This document shows, one piece after another, positions 9,805-21,064 of a stretch of 64,000 nucleotides of DNA. The notes beneath the pieces are model-generated. The model did no database searches and was not told the origin of the DNA. It saw only the letters and a list, made by a program, of their open reading frames with translations. Each line of letters begins with the position of its first letter. The first letter of the stretch is position 1. Position numbers and translations under genes: made by a program. Origin of the DNA: Glaciimonas soli (GTDB lineage: Bacteria; Pseudomonadota; Gammaproteobacteria; Burkholderiales; Burkholderiaceae_D); assembly GCF_009497155.1 (NCBI RefSeq), contig NZ_WINI01000001.1, forward strand, positions 434,001 through 498,000, given 5' to 3'.

Positions 9805-10674
9805 TTACGACGCTTCGCGATTCTTAACTTCGCGCACGTGTGTATCCAGTTCAATGAAGGAAGGACGCTCTGTCGAAAACAGCACTTTACGACCAAATTC
9901 TGCCGATACCTGCGGCGCACAACCATTCAGATTGGCGAGCAAAGTCACTTTGATACATTGATAAACTTTCATTGATTCGGCAACTTGATGCTCTATCAGC
10001 GACGCCAATGGGGACACAAATCCATAGGCCATTAAAATACCGAGAAAAGTCCCCACCATCGCATGCGCAATCAATTGCCCCATTTCGGAAGGCGGTAAAT
10101 CGGCGGAAGCCAACGCATGTACCACACCCATCACAGCAGCAACAATGCCAAATGCAGGTAACGCGTCGCCAACTTTGGCCAGGCTTTGTGCCGGAATCTC
10201 CGCTTCATGCTGACGGGTTTCGATTTCGTGATCCATCAAGGCTTCGATTTCAAAAGCATCCATATTGCCGTTGACAATCAGACGTAAATAATCGGTCAAA
10301 AACTCAATTACATGAGGGTCGTTCAGGATCAAAGGAAATTGCGCAAAGATGGCACTGTCATGCGGATTGTCGACCTCGGCTTCGATCGTCATCATGCCGT
10401 CTTTACGACCTTTAGCCAGCAAAACGTAGAGCAATGCCATAAGCTCCAGATACAGCTCTTTGTTGTGTTTGGAACCGCGCAAAAGTTTTGGCAATTCTTT
10501 CACTGTTGCTTTAATCGCCTTGCCATTGTTACCAACGACAAACGCTCCCACACCGGCGCCGCCAATTATTAGTAATTCAAGAGGCTGATATAGCACTCCC
10601 AAATGGCCGCCCATCAGCGCATAGCCACCGAAAACTGAAGCAATGACAACCACGTAACCCGCTAGAACTAACAA
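9805..10674 (-). CDS. motA: Flagellar motor stator protein MotA
   Basis: MotA forms the ion channel of the stator with MotB and pushes on FliG. The 289-residue protein has four TM helices. The cytoplasmic charged residues R90 and E98 and the TM3 proline P173 (LPAFGIVAAVMGVVHAL) are at exactly the E. coli numbering. The start is a TTG at 10674, supported by AAGGGG six bases upstream and by alignment of MLVLAGYVVV with the start of enteric MotA. It heads the probable motA-motB-cheA-cheW operon, which in FlhDC organisms is controlled by the flagellar cascade. Confidence 0.96.
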   Translation of the reverse strand: MLVLAGYVVVIASVFGGYALMGGHLGVLYQPLELLIIGGAGVGAFVVGNNGKAIKATVKELPKLLRGSKHNKELYLELMALLYVLLAKGRKDGMMTIEAEVDNPHDSAIFAQFPLILNDPHVIEFLTDYLRLIVNGNMDAFEIEALMDHEIETRQHEAEIPAQSLAKVGDALPAFGIVAAVMGVVHALASADLPPSEMGQLIAHAMVGTFLGILMAYGFVSPLASLIEHQVAESMKVYQCIKVTLLANLNGCAPQVSAEFGRKVLFSTERPSFIELDTHVREVKNREAS

Positions 10675-11038
10675 TTTATTCCCCTTGAAATATGAATTTT
10701 ATGGTGCAAGCTGCATACACAAAATGAAGAGGTTGCTCTTACATCTATTAAACTTTTCGTTTCCGCTTACAGTGTTGATTAGTACGTTCCCGACATAAGA
10801 AATGAATCCACAATATTTCAAGGAAACTGTTTCCGCGCCACATACATTTCACTCATACCTACCTTTACGGCAGAAATGACAAAATATTTAAGTTCGCAAT
10901 AGATGTTTTAAAAATGAAAACAGCCATACCGAATGGTATGGCTGCAATAGAGGCAACAAATTTGAGAGCGTTTTACTGTTTGCTATCCGAGGTTAGAAAG
11001 CAGCGATTCGCAGGGCATTACACTACATCGGCAACACT
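10675..11038. other. Intergenic region flhC / motA
   Basis: About 360 bases without a gene. It contains the flhC terminator (10921-10944) and, toward 10675, the expected motA promoter on the minus strand. A partial sigma28-like -35 (AAAAGTTT at about 10748-10755 on the minus strand) is not followed by a convincing GCCGATAA box. Confidence 0.5.
10921..10944 (-). terminator. Rho-independent terminator after flhC
   Basis: Perfect 10-bp stem CAGCCATACC with GGTATGGCTG and a 4-base loop. On the minus strand the second arm is followed by TTTTCATTTTT. It lies about 95 bases after the flhC stop and should end the flhDC transcript. Confidence 0.75.
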
Positions 11039-11650
11039 CTAAGCGAGGTCTAATTCAGGCTTCGAAACAACCGTAAAGTTGTCATTTTTTTCTGCATTAT
11101 TCGGCGCAATCACGCGTTCGTTCTTTACCTTGTCGGCGACTTTACGCGTTTTGCCTGCGCGTGACGGTGGGCGGCATAAAGCGCAAGTAAAACCAATCTG
11201 TGGATCATGCGCATGGGTGACAAACTTACCTTGACACTGAGAGCATGGAGTCAATTGCAACATCTCACTGTCAAAGAATCGCACTAAAGTTCTGGCGCGT
11301 GTGAAGTCTAAGATAACTTCGCCCTCATAGCGCTCTACTTGTTCCAGATATAGGCGATAACTTTTCATCACTGCAACAATTTGTTCGCACTCGCCATGTG
11401 TCACCATAAAGCGATAAATGTTGTAGAACATAGACGAATGGATATTCGCGTTCCACGTCATAAACCAGTCCGTAGAAAATGGCAGCAGACCTTTCGGCGG
11501 CGATATACCTTTGATCTCTTTATATAACTTGATCAAACGATCGCGACTCAGACTGGTTTCTGCTTCCAAAAACTGAAGGCGTGCACCAAGCTTGATCAGC
11601 TCCATCGCCAGCTGAATTTCTTCCGCCTCCTGAATTACACTTTTCGGCAT
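11039..11650 (-). CDS. flhC: Flagellar transcriptional activator subunit FlhC
   Basis: FlhC combines with FlhD to make the FlhD4C2 activator of class II flagellar genes. The 203-residue protein has the zinc-binding cysteines C136, C139, C156 and C159 (TPCSQCQ, FTCALC), matching the spacing in the enteric protein (C137, C140, C157, C160). The C-terminal 40 residues are basic and polar. The ATG at 11650 follows the flhD stop by two bases, which indicates translational coupling within the flhDC operon. Confidence 0.97.
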   Translation of the reverse strand: MPKSVIQEAEEIQLAMELIKLGARLQFLEAETSLSRDRLIKLYKEIKGISPPKGLLPFSTDWFMTWNANIHSSMFYNIYRFMVTHGECEQIVAVMKSYRLYLEQVERYEGEVILDFTRARTLVRFFDSEMLQLTPCSQCQGKFVTHAHDPQIGFTCALCRPPSRAGKTRKVADKVKNERVIAPNNAEKNDNFTVVSKPELDLA

Positions 11651-11652
11651 CG

Positions 11653-11964
11653 TTAAACCCCTCTCTCAACTTGCTGCCCAGCAAGCAAAATGGACGCGTG
11701 TGCTTGTTGTAAGCCATTGTCCTTTTCTGCATGTGTCAATGCTGACAAGATCGTATGATCGTCAAAGCGAAAACGACATAACAATGAACTTGATGCAGAT
11801 AATTTAACGACTTGAGAGAGAGATAATTTTTCTAGTAAATCAGCTAACTCTTTTGAGATACCCATGCGATACATTGCGGAAGCACGATCTTCTCTCAGCA
11901 TGCGCTGCGTTAATAACAAATAAGACAAATTTACTTCCGAGATTTCGCTACTTAGTCCATCCAT
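11653..11964 (-). CDS. flhD: Flagellar transcriptional activator subunit FlhD
   Basis: FlhD is the partner of FlhC in the flagellar master regulator. The 103-residue product matches the family through [20 protein letters not shown] and the helical C-terminal half. I start at the ATG at 11964 (MDGLSSEI), which aligns with the enteric start and has AAGG about 11 bases upstream; a GTG four codons earlier (11976) is also in frame. A long AT-rich upstream region of about 750 bases suggests complex regulation, as is usual for flhDC. Confidence 0.95.
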   Translation of the reverse strand: MDGLSSEISEVNLSYLLLTQRMLREDRASAMYRMGISKELADLLEKLSLSQVVKLSASSSLLCRFRFDDHTILSALTHAEKDNGLQQAHASILLAGQQVERGV

Positions 11965-12082
11965 GACTATAGCCACCTTAAATAAAAATCAACTCAAATA
12001 TGTTACTACAACCTTTCAATTGTAATTTTCTGCAACAGACCTTGCTTATGGTCATTATTGCCGGATGAGAAGTTAGATGGGA

Positions 12083-12088
12083 ATTATA
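12083..12088 (-). promoter_or_regulatory. Candidate -10 box for flhDC
   Basis: Perfect TATAAT on the minus strand, about 120 bases upstream of the flhD ATG. No good -35 box sits 16-18 bases upstream, which would fit an activator-dependent promoter. AT-rich surroundings raise the chance of a random match. Confidence 0.35.
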
Positions 12089-12438
12089 CTTTCACAACAA
12101 ATATGCACGGACATTTCATCAATCGACGCAATATTTCATGGTTTTTCATAACTTTTAACAAGAATAATGTGTATTAGACAATTATTATGTGTGCTGAATA
12201 TCGGTAAATTCATCATTTAAGATGCCAATTTACTATTATTTTGACACCACAAGGTGCCGCGACAGCAATCATTACCTTACCTGAATGCTATTGTCGGCAG
12301 TTATGTTGTTTATATTAATGCAATTATTGAAGTATCAAGGAAAGGCAGTCCGCACCATTAACGATGCAAAATCTGGCTAGATAAAATGCTGAAGGGGGAA
12401 ATTCAATATTGCATGACGTGCAATAAAATTAATGCCTA

Positions 12439-12454
12439 TTAGCTAATTAGCTAA
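12439..12454. repeat. 16-bp palindrome upstream of flhDC
   Basis: TTAGCTAATTAGCTAA is its own reverse complement and consists of two copies of TTAGCTAA. It lies about 475 bases upstream of flhD and 260 bases after rarA. It could be a protein-binding site; its AT content makes chance possible. Confidence 0.4.
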
Positions 12455-12478
12455 TTAACATTACGCAATTGATTTGAT

Positions 12479-12556
12479 AATAATGGCCGCATTTTCCGCA
12501 AAAGCAGGGTTCTGCTGATGCTGTGCAGTAGCCATTATTGGATCTCTGCTTTTGCG
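12479..12556. repeat. Two interleaved inverted repeats
   Basis: AATAATGGC (12479-12487) is complementary to GCCATTATT (12531-12539), and CGCAAAAGCAG (12497-12507) to CTGCTTTTGCG (12546-12556). The arms are interleaved (A-B-A'-B'), so the two stems are either mutually exclusive or form a pseudoknot. They lie about 160 bases after the rarA stop and 515 bases before flhD. Confidence 0.6.
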
Positions 12557-12713
12557 ACAATAGAGGGAATCAGTTTGCAAAATATTAAATCAATTAGATA
12601 ACATGACTAATACATGATTAATCATCGTCAGTTGATCTGGTCGTTATCCGATTTTGATGTAGCGACTGTCAGATCAAATTCAGGTATTCATTTGCTCTCA
12701 AACACGCTACACA

Positions 12714-14015
12714 CTACCCACCTGCGTCTTCATCCAACTTCCTCAAAAATGCCATTTTTTCGGCAATTTTACTTTCGAGGCCACGCGGAACAGGTTGGTA
12801 CCAATCCGGCTCTACCATATCATCGGGAATATAGGACTCGCCGGCGGCGTAGGCATGCGGTTCATTGTGGGCATAGCGGTATTCATGACCATATCCCAAT
12901 TCTTTCATTAACTTGGTCGGCGCATTGCGCAAATGTACCGGCACTTCGCGTGATTTGTCCGTACGGACAAACGCCATCGCTTGATTAAACGCGTTGTAAC
13001 CTGCATTGCTTTTTGCAGCAATGGCCAGATAGATCACTGCCTGGCCTAAAGCCAATTCGCCTTCTGGCGACCCCAGGCGCTCATACGTTTCCGCAGCATC
13101 GTTGGCAATTTGCATGGCGCGTGGATCGGCCAGACCGATATCTTCCCAAGCCATCCGGACTATGCGCCGTGCCAGATATTTAGGGTCTGCTCCACCATCG
13201 AGCATGCGACACAACCAATACAACGCACCATCTGGACTAGAACCCCGTACAGATTTATGCAAAGCTGAAATCTGATCGTAAAAATTATCGCCGCCCTTAT
13301 CAAAGCGCCGTGCATTCAGTGTTAAAGCGTTTTGTAAAAACTCTGCCGTGATTCTGGTGGTTTCTGAAGACTTGATAGATGCACTACTTTGCTCAAGCAG
13401 ATTTAGAAAGCGCCGGGCATCGCCATCCGCATAACCTATTAACGTATCCACTGCGGCATCATCAAACTGCAAATGTGACAAAACCCGCTCTTGTGCGCGC
13501 ATCAGCAGCTGCTTTAGCTCGTCATCAGAAAGCGCCTGCAGCACATACACTTGGGCTCGCGATAATAAAGCAGAGTTAACTTCAAACGAAGGGTTCTCAG
13601 TTGTTGCGCCAATAAAGGTGACCAAGCCTGACTCTGCATAGGGCAGCAAAGCATCTTGTTGCGACTTGTTGAAACGATGAATTTCATCGACAAACAAAAT
13701 CGTATGCTTGCCTTGCGCCAGATGCTGTTCGGCTTGCTCCATCGCGGCGCGTATATCTTTGACGCCAGAAAACACGGCGGAAAGAGCAATAAATTCGCAC
13801 TTGAAAGCATGTGCAGTTAAACGTGCCAGGGTTGTCTTGCCGACACCAGGCGGTCCCCACAAAATCATGGAGTGCGGCTTGCCGGACTCAAACGCCAAAC
13901 GCAACGGCTTACCCGCCCCCAGCAAGTGGCTTTGCCCGATCACGTCATCCAGGGTAGTCGGACGTAACGCCTCTGCCAATGGTGGTGTAGGCGCTACTTT
14001 AAACAGGTCAGACAT
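12714..14015 (-). CDS. rarA: Replication-associated recombination protein A (RarA/MgsA)
   Basis: AAA+ ATPase that acts at stalled replication forks and binds SSB; it is related to clamp-loader subunits and RuvB. The 433-residue protein has Walker A GPPGVGKT (54-61), Walker B FVDEIHRF (D110-E111), sensor 1 GATTENPSFE and the C-terminal MgsA tetramerisation domain (YDQISALHKSVRGSSPDGALYW split over 2 conserved blocks). The ATG at 14015 has AGGA upstream and lies five bases after lolA, so the two form a transcription unit; ftsK-lolA-rarA is a common bacterial arrangement. Confidence 0.96.
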   Translation of the reverse strand: MSDLFKVAPTPPLAEALRPTTLDDVIGQSHLLGAGKPLRLAFESGKPHSMILWGPPGVGKTTLARLTAHAFKCEFIALSAVFSGVKDIRAAMEQAEQHLAQGKHTILFVDEIHRFNKSQQDALLPYAESGLVTFIGATTENPSFEVNSALLSRAQVYVLQALSDDELKQLLMRAQERVLSHLQFDDAAVDTLIGYADGDARRFLNLLEQSSASIKSSETTRITAEFLQNALTLNARRFDKGGDNFYDQISALHKSVRGSSPDGALYWLCRMLDGGADPKYLARRIVRMAWEDIGLADPRAMQIANDAAETYERLGSPEGELALGQAVIYLAIAAKSNAGYNAFNQAMAFVRTDKSREVPVHLRNAPTKLMKELGYGHEYRYAHNEPHAYAAGESYIPDDMVEPDWYQPVPRGLESKIAEKMAFLRKLDEDAGG

Positions 14016-14020
14016 GGTGC

Positions 14021-14674
14021 TTATTCCTTCAGAATATCTGCACCTTTAGGTGGTACGAATTTAAATCCGCCGGCCGGAGCCGGAGGATTTTTAATGAAGT
14101 TTTTAAAGGTCAGCAATGAAGTACCGCCCAATGTATCCTGTAGCTTCATGATCTCTGGCACACCATTACGCATACCGATATCAATCTGTGCAAAGGTGGT
14201 TTCTTTGGATTTTGGTGTAGCCTCCAACCATTCCACACCATCCTTAGCCTCGCCTTCTTTCAAAATGAAATTCTTTTCCAGATCGTTACTGCCAAACAGA
14301 ATCGCCGCTGGTGACGACCCAAGCGCATCGCCTAGTTTTTTAATGGTGACTTGATTCAAGTCTTTATCGTAGATGAATAATGTTTCGCCATCTGCTTGCA
14401 ATAACTGTTCGTAGGGTTGTTTATAAGTCCAGATAAATTTCCCAGGGCGCGCAAAAATAAATGTCCCACTCGATTTAGAGGAAGGGCTGCCAACTTTGTT
14501 AGCACCGTTCGATTTTGCATTCAGCAATTCCTGTTCAAAATCCCCCTTAGCCGATTTGGTGCTGCTGACGAAGGATTTAAATTGCGCCAAGGCGCTAGCG
14601 CTGGCAATGCCGGGCAATAACATGGCTGAAAGCGCCAGACTTGCGGCCAGTTTTGCTATATGAGATTTTTGCAT
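14021..14674 (-). CDS. lolA: Outer-membrane lipoprotein carrier protein LolA
   Basis: Periplasmic chaperone that takes lipoproteins from LolCDE to LolB at the outer membrane. The protein has a signal peptide ([20 protein letters not shown], cleaved after about ASA) and the LolA fold with [28 protein letters not shown] and the C-terminal [13 protein letters not shown] choose the ATG at 14674 because it gives a clean signal peptide and has AGG nearby; an ATG ten codons earlier (14704) is possible but lacks a ribosome-binding site. It sits between ftsK and rarA on the same strand. Confidence 0.94.
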   Translation of the reverse strand: MQKSHIAKLAASLALSAMLLPGIASASALAQFKSFVSSTKSAKGDFEQELLNAKSNGANKVGSPSSKSSGTFIFARPGKFIWTYKQPYEQLLQADGETLFIYDKDLNQVTIKKLGDALGSSPAAILFGSNDLEKNFILKEGEAKDGVEWLEATPKSKETTFAQIDIGMRNGVPEIMKLQDTLGGTSLLTFKNFIKNPPAPAGGFKFVPPKGADILKE

Positions 14675-14812
14675 TAGATTGCCTATGACTTTCATTATTT
14701 TCAAAATACTGATACAACTATTTCCAGAGTAGATAAGGCATAAAAATCGCGCCTTACCTATTCCTGCGATGACATTTGTTCGTGTCGCCCCAAGCCACTG
14801 AACAGCAGCAGA

Positions 14813-17149
14813 TTACTCAACAGCATCACCACTTCCAGCCGGCACCAATATCTCGCGGTTACCGTTTGATTGCATGGTTGACACCATTCCGCTTTGCTCC
14901 ATCTGTTCCAGCAAGCGTGCCGCACGGTTATAACCTATCCGCAAATGGCGCTGCACCAGTGAAATCGATGCGCGACGATTTTTCAGGACGATGGCGACCG
15001 CTTGATCATACAACTCATCTCCTTCGCCGCTAGCGACACCACCGCCGCCACCGGCAGCATCGCCACCATCATCAATCGTACCGCCTTCCAGTATGCCTTC
15101 GATGTAATTGGGCTCGCCTTGTTCCTTCAAATAATCGACCACGCGATGCACCTCGTCATCCGACACAAACGCACCATGGACGCGAATCGGCAAACCGGTT
15201 CCGGGCGGCATATAAAGCATGTCCCCCATTCCGAGCAAAGCTTCTGCGCCCATTTGATCCAAAATAGTACGTGAGTCAATTTTGCTGCTGACCTGAAACG
15301 CAATCCGGGTCGGCACGTTAGCTTTAATCAAGCCAGTGATGACGTCCACTGATGGTCGTTGTGTCGCCAAAATAAGGTGAATACCCGCAGCGCGAGCCTT
15401 CTGTGCAATGCGTGCGATTAACTCTTCCACTTTTTTACCAACCACCATCATCAAATCTGCCAGCTCATCAATAATGACGACGATAGTTGGCAATTTCTCC
15501 AACGGCTCTGGCGCATCTGGCGTCAGACTAAATGGATTCGGAATTTTTTCTTCGCGCTGTTCTGCATCAGCGATTTTTTGATTAAAACCGGCAAGATTAC
15601 GCACCCCCATTTTCGACATCAACTTATAACGCCGTTCCATTTCATTGACAGCCCAATTGAGCGCATGGCCGGCTTGGCGCATGTCAGTGACAACCGGCGC
15701 CAATAAATGGGGAATGCCTTCGTAAATCGACAGCTCCAACATTTTTGGATCTATCAAAATCAAACGGACATTCTTGGGATCGGACTTATACAGCAACGAC
15801 AAAATGGTGGCATTAATCCCCACTGATTTACCCGAACCTGTCGTACCGGCTACCAACAAATGCGGCATCTTTGCTAAATCTGCTACCACCGGATGACCAG
15901 CGATATCTTTACCGAGCGCGATAGTTAAACTAGAAACGCCATCGTTGTAGACCTTGGACCCAAGAATTTCGGTTAAGCGCACAATCTGCCGCTTCGGATT
16001 CGGCAATTCCAGCCCCATGTACATTTTTCCGGGGATCACTTCCACCACACGAATCGAAGTCAACGACAACGAGCGCGCCAAATCACGCGCCAAACCGACA
16101 ATCTGACTGCCCTTTACGCCAGTGGCGGGTTCAATTTCATAACGCGTAATCACCGGCCCCGGATAGGCTGCAATCACTTTCACCTGCACCCCAAAATCAG
16201 AGAGCTTTTTCTCAATCAAACGGCTGGTAAATTCCAGCGTTTCGACGCTCACGGTCTCTTGCAGTTCAGGCGCGTCATCAAGCAACGACAATGGCGGCAA
16301 GTTCGTATCAGGCATATCCTGAAACAAGGTGCTTTGCTTTTCTTTCTGGGCTCGCTCTGATTTCTGCACTGCTACGATCTGAGGCTCAATCCGAATCGGT
16401 GGCGCTTCGTCGATCTTGGCACGTTCTTGTACCACCACTTCTTCGCGCTTTACCGCAGCAACATGGCCAACCTTACGATCTTCACGTGCAGCGATCAGAT
16501 TTTTGATCCATTGAAAACTTCTTTCCACGCCAGCGCCAATACGCTCTGCTACGGTCAGCCACGACACATGGAAAAACAAACTTACGCCTATGGCGATTAA
16601 CAGCAAAAGTAGCAAGGTGGCGCCAGTAAATCCGAGTTGATTCTGCGCGGTACTCCCAATTAATTGCCCTAATACTCCTCCCGGTGCCCGTGGCAACTCC
16701 ATATGCAAGGAGTACATACGGGTATATTCAATACCCATACTGCCAGCCAGAATGAAGGCAAATCCAACGCCGCGAATGATGCCTTCTTGCGGATGCCGCG
16801 GTGGTTCAACTTCAATCAATGCCGGATGTGCCAAGCGTTGATAACCGCTCCATAAGGCATGGATCAGCAGCACGCACCACCACCAGGCTGAAGCACCAAA
16901 AACATACAACAGCAAATCCGACATCCAGGCACCAATGTGGCCGCCCCAATTATGTATGCGCGATACGGCGCTGGCGTGCGACCAACCGGGATCAACTTTG
17001 GTGTAGCTGATAAGAATAATGAACAGATAAATAGTCAGTGCGGCAAATAAAATCCAGCGCGCTTCCGTCAACAGATTAACCAAACGGCTCTGTGGAGGGG
17101 CTGCTGCTAGCGGCTTGGTGCGGGTATAGGCTGGTGTGGTTCTTGTCAT
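14813..17149 (-). CDS. ftsK: DNA translocase FtsK
   Basis: Division-septum DNA pump that clears and aligns chromosome termini and activates XerCD. The 778-residue protein has four N-terminal TM helices (about 30-190), a linker shorter than in E. coli, the alpha/beta motor with Walker A GTTGSGKS (about residue 435) and [12 protein letters not shown], and a C-terminal gamma winged helix ([20 protein letters not shown]) that reads KOPS sites. The ATG at 17149 has GGA upstream. The glycine-rich [15 protein letters not shown] stretch separates motor and gamma domain. It is followed by lolA after about 140 bases. Confidence 0.97.
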   Translation of the reverse strand: MTRTTPAYTRTKPLAAAPPQSRLVNLLTEARWILFAALTIYLFIILISYTKVDPGWSHASAVSRIHNWGGHIGAWMSDLLLYVFGASAWWWCVLLIHALWSGYQRLAHPALIEVEPPRHPQEGIIRGVGFAFILAGSMGIEYTRMYSLHMELPRAPGGVLGQLIGSTAQNQLGFTGATLLLLLLIAIGVSLFFHVSWLTVAERIGAGVERSFQWIKNLIAAREDRKVGHVAAVKREEVVVQERAKIDEAPPIRIEPQIVAVQKSERAQKEKQSTLFQDMPDTNLPPLSLLDDAPELQETVSVETLEFTSRLIEKKLSDFGVQVKVIAAYPGPVITRYEIEPATGVKGSQIVGLARDLARSLSLTSIRVVEVIPGKMYMGLELPNPKRQIVRLTEILGSKVYNDGVSSLTIALGKDIAGHPVVADLAKMPHLLVAGTTGSGKSVGINATILSLLYKSDPKNVRLILIDPKMLELSIYEGIPHLLAPVVTDMRQAGHALNWAVNEMERRYKLMSKMGVRNLAGFNQKIADAEQREEKIPNPFSLTPDAPEPLEKLPTIVVIIDELADLMMVVGKKVEELIARIAQKARAAGIHLILATQRPSVDVITGLIKANVPTRIAFQVSSKIDSRTILDQMGAEALLGMGDMLYMPPGTGLPIRVHGAFVSDDEVHRVVDYLKEQGEPNYIEGILEGGTIDDGGDAAGGGGGVASGEGDELYDQAVAIVLKNRRASISLVQRHLRIGYNRAARLLEQMEQSGMVSTMQSNGNREILVPAGSGDAVE

Positions 17150-18628
<1,479 letters not shown>

Positions 18629-18672
18629 TGGCACATTCCTCACCTGTTTGCGCGAAATGAGCCAACAAGAGA

Positions 18673-18737
18673 GCGCATGATAAGGTTGCATTCATGCGCC
18701 CGCGTTCCCCCCTTTCCTGCTCCCGCAAGCGGGAAAG
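18673..18737 (+). repeat. Hairpins between trxB and the small duplicate gene
   Basis: Two hairpins follow trxB: GCGCATGA (18673-18680) with TCATGCGC (18692-18699), and CCCGC-AA-GCGGG near 18722-18733 inside a pyrimidine/purine run. Neither has a proper T-tail. They may weaken read-through or stabilise the trxB message end. Confidence 0.4.
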
Positions 18738-18770
18738 GGAAACAAAATACGAAACATTTGAAAGATCATC

Positions 18771-18956
18771 ATGTCAGCGCCACTGAAAGACTTTAACGAT
18801 CTCAAATCACTGCAGCAAAAGTTGAAGGCGCAAGAGGAAGTGCGACTGGCTGAAGCTGCAGAACGGCTAAAACAAGAGCAAGAGGCGACACGCGCTGCTG
18901 ATGTTTTTCGTAAGAGTGTTGGACAGGTTCAGCCACTGACGAAAAAGAAATCATAA
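18771..18956 (+). CDS. Small protein duplicating the N-terminus of the Smr protein
   Basis: A 61-residue, highly charged, helical protein. Aligned without gaps to the first 61 residues of the next gene product it has 27 identities, including KDF, LK, the AAE block and FR..VG.V.PL. So it is a divergent partial duplicate of that N-terminal region and lacks the catalytic Smr domain. Divergence between the two copies with the frame preserved argues that it is, or recently was, translated. It ends 14 bases before the Smr gene. No known function; it could compete with or bind the partner of the Smr protein's N-terminal arm. Confidence 0.7.
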   Translation: MSAPLKDFNDLKSLQQKLKAQEEVRLAEAAERLKQEQEATRAADVFRKSVGQVQPLTKKKS

Positions 18957-18970
18957 TTGGCACGACTTTT

Positions 18971-19639
18971 ATGGCAAATCCGATCAAGGATTTTCGTGCT
19001 CTCAAACCGCTACGTAAAACCTTAAAAATTCAACACGAAGCCCGCCTGGAAGCAGCTGCAGAGCAGCACCGTCAACAACAGGCAAAGCACCGCGAAGAAA
19101 ATTTATTTCGTCATGTCGTTGGCGAGGTTCGCCCCCTTAAATCGTCCAATAAAATTGCGAATATCGCGCGGCAACCGCTGACAGCAACGTCAATCCCACG
19201 TCCGACTCCGAAGCATCGTCCTCGATCACTCACGTCGCCCAGAGATATTTTGCAGGCATCACTATCCGACGCATACAGCATAGAAAATCTGTCTGGTAGC
19301 GACGAAGTTTTACGCTACGCGCGAGCAGGTATCGGTGCCGACGTTCTCACTAAATTGCAGCGTGGTCATTGGGCTATTCGACAACAGCTTGACTTGCACG
19401 GTCTGCGCAGCGATCAGGCGCGCGATGCATTGGCGGCATTCATCGCATTCGCTTATCAGCGTGGCTGGCGCTGCGTCCGCATCATTCACGGCAAAGGTTA
19501 TGGCTCAGTGAATCAACAACCGGTACTCAAAAGAAAAGCACGCGACTGGTTAGTGCAAATTCCCGAAGTAATCGCCTTTTGCCAAGCCAATGAGGCTGAT
19601 GGTGGCGCCGGTGCACTGATGGTTTTGCTGCGAGCCTAG
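18971..19639 (+). CDS. Smr domain-containing protein
   Basis: A 222-residue protein with a charged helical N-terminal region (1-60), a linker rich in Pro, Arg and Ser (60-95) and a C-terminal Smr domain: LDLHGLRSDQARDAL, RIIHGKGYGS and the end segment ALMVLL. Smr domains, named for their relation to the MutS2 C-terminus, have nuclease activity in several studied proteins. The HGKG loop and the LDLHG motif are intact. It directly follows the small duplicate of its own N-terminus, probably in one transcript, and is convergent with the SPL-like radical SAM gene. Cellular role not known for this family. Confidence 0.9.
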   Translation: MANPIKDFRALKPLRKTLKIQHEARLEAAAEQHRQQQAKHREENLFRHVVGEVRPLKSSNKIANIARQPLTATSIPRPTPKHRPRSLTSPRDILQASLSDAYSIENLSGSDEVLRYARAGIGADVLTKLQRGHWAIRQQLDLHGLRSDQARDALAAFIAFAYQRGWRCVRIIHGKGYGSVNQQPVLKRKARDWLVQIPEVIAFCQANEADGGAGALMVLLRA

Positions 19640-19698
19640 TCGTCAGTTCGTTTACGCATCAACAATTGAATTACCTTACGATTAATGCTAAAACAATG

Positions 19699-20901
19699 CT
19701 AGAACAATGATAATTGCGATGCATCATTTTTCGTCTTTTTCTCATCACCTCGACTAACCAGTAATGGCGGCTTGAAACGCGAAACATCCAGATTGGCAAA
19801 CGAACTGCGCTGTAGCAAACCCACTCTCGCCGCAGCTTTTTCAAAACGTTGTCGGATTAAGTCCGCCCACACTCCTTCACCACGCATCCGCGCACCAAAG
19901 CGCGCATCGTAATCAGCACCACCGCGCATTTCCCTGACACGATTCATGACGCGTTGCGCCCGCTCAGGAAAATGCGCTTCAAGCCAGGATTTGAAAAGTG
20001 GCGCCACTTCCCACGGCAAACGTAAAACAATGTACCCAGCGTTCACTGCGCCAGCCTCAGCGGCTGCTTCGATCACGCGCTCAAGATCAGGTTCGGTAAT
20101 GAATGGGATCATTGGCGCGACGCTAACGCGGACAGGAATACCCGCATCAGTCAACGTGCGTATCGTACGCAATCTTCGTGCGGGCGCGGCAGCCCTTGGC
20201 TCCAACGTTCGGGCAATGACGGGATCTAACGTCGTGATAGTTATCGCCACCACAGCCTGGCGTTTCGCTGCCATCGCAGCAAGCAGGTCGATGTCACGTT
20301 CAATCAGTGAAGATTTGGTGATTAATGCAACCGGATGCTCATAGTCATGCAGGATTTGCAATAGTCGTCGAGTCAATCCGAGTTCGCGCTCGCACGGTTG
20401 ATAAGCATCGGTATTGACACCCAGCGCAATCGGCTCAACACGATACGAAGATTGTGCCAATGCCTGAGTTAACAATTCTGGCGCATTAATCTTGGCAAAA
20501 ATCCTGCTCTCAAAATCCAATCCGGGCGACAAGCCAAGATAACTGTGGGTTGGACGCGCAAAACAATAAATACAACCATGTTCACAGCCTCGATAGGGGT
20601 TCAGCGTAACGCTAAATGGCAGATCTGGAGAGTTATGATTATTCAGAATACTTTTGGCGCGCTCTTCTGTAACGATGGTGCGCAATTTCTTTGGCGTTGC
20701 CTCCCCTTCATCGTCCTCACCGATAGACGCAATTTCACGCGTGTTGTCAGTCCAGCCATCATCAAACGATTCTCTTTGATCAACTTCGTAACGCCCTTGT
20801 ATATTACCCGTCGCGCCGCGTCCTTTGATTGGTATAGACGATGCCAAAGAGTCATGGAAATGCAATGCGTGCTCTAGAGTTTTGGGAGGCTTGTTTCGCA
20901 T
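19699..20901 (-). CDS. SPL-like radical SAM protein (PA0069 family)
   Basis: Radical S-adenosylmethionine protein of the COG1533/SplB-like group. The 400-residue product has the cluster motif CxxxCxxC in CEHGCIYCFARP and downstream segments typical of this family (LGVNTDAYQPCER, ALITKSSLIERD). Related SplB proteins repair UV photoproducts in spores, but the substrate of this proteobacterial group is not established. I start at the ATG at 20901 (MRNKPPKTLEH). A longer frame to 21009 would translate across the LexA box. That box at 20917-20936 lies 16 bases upstream of the start, which points to SOS control and a DNA-damage role. Confidence 0.88.
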   Translation of the reverse strand: MRNKPPKTLEHALHFHDSLASSIPIKGRGATGNIQGRYEVDQRESFDDGWTDNTREIASIGEDDEGEATPKKLRTIVTEERAKSILNNHNSPDLPFSVTLNPYRGCEHGCIYCFARPTHSYLGLSPGLDFESRIFAKINAPELLTQALAQSSYRVEPIALGVNTDAYQPCERELGLTRRLLQILHDYEHPVALITKSSLIERDIDLLAAMAAKRQAVVAITITTLDPVIARTLEPRAAAPARRLRTIRTLTDAGIPVRVSVAPMIPFITEPDLERVIEAAAEAGAVNAGYIVLRLPWEVAPLFKSWLEAHFPERAQRVMNRVREMRGGADYDARFGARMRGEGVWADLIRQRFEKAAARVGLLQRSSFANLDVSRFKPPLLVSRGDEKKTKNDASQLSLF

Positions 20902-20916
20902 TATAAAACTCGCTAA

Positions 20917-20936
20917 TACTGTATATAAATACAGTA
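20917..20936. promoter_or_regulatory. LexA (SOS) operator
   Basis: TACTGTATATAAATACAGTA fits the proteobacterial LexA box CTGT-N8-ACAG with an AT-rich spacer and symmetric TA flanks; it differs from the E. coli consensus by one base in the centre. It sits between the divergent SPL-like radical SAM gene (start 20901) and the DUF1640 gene (start 21065). Confidence 0.85.
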
Positions 20937-21064
20937 CAATACTGCAAATCCTCAAGTTAAACCTTAAAATGCGGGTCGTGCAGAAGGTCGGCACAGTTTT
21001 CGAACACAAAAAGATGATAAATCTTAAGCTTGATATATACTCACCAAATCGGGACGAAAAATTT

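Larger units (their letters stand above)
11965..12713. other. Long upstream region of flhDC
   Basis: About 750 AT-rich bases without a credible gene, between flhD and rarA (both minus strand). It contains a TATAAT candidate at 12083-12088, a 16-bp palindrome (12439-12454) and two interleaved inverted repeats (12479-12556). One plus-strand reading frame of 124 codons from 12614 runs into rarA antisense and is not a gene. The size fits a multi-input flhDC control region. Confidence 0.7.

Noticed and set aside
10748-10775. Sigma28 promoter for motA
   Set aside because: Only the -35 half resembles the consensus; the GCCGATAA element is not present.
12614-12988. Plus-strand 124-codon frame upstream of flhDC
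   Set aside because: More than half is antisense to rarA and the start has no ribosome-binding site.
18722-18737. CCCGC-AA-GCGGG hairpin as a strong trxB terminator
   Set aside because: No T-run follows; kept only as a hairpin.
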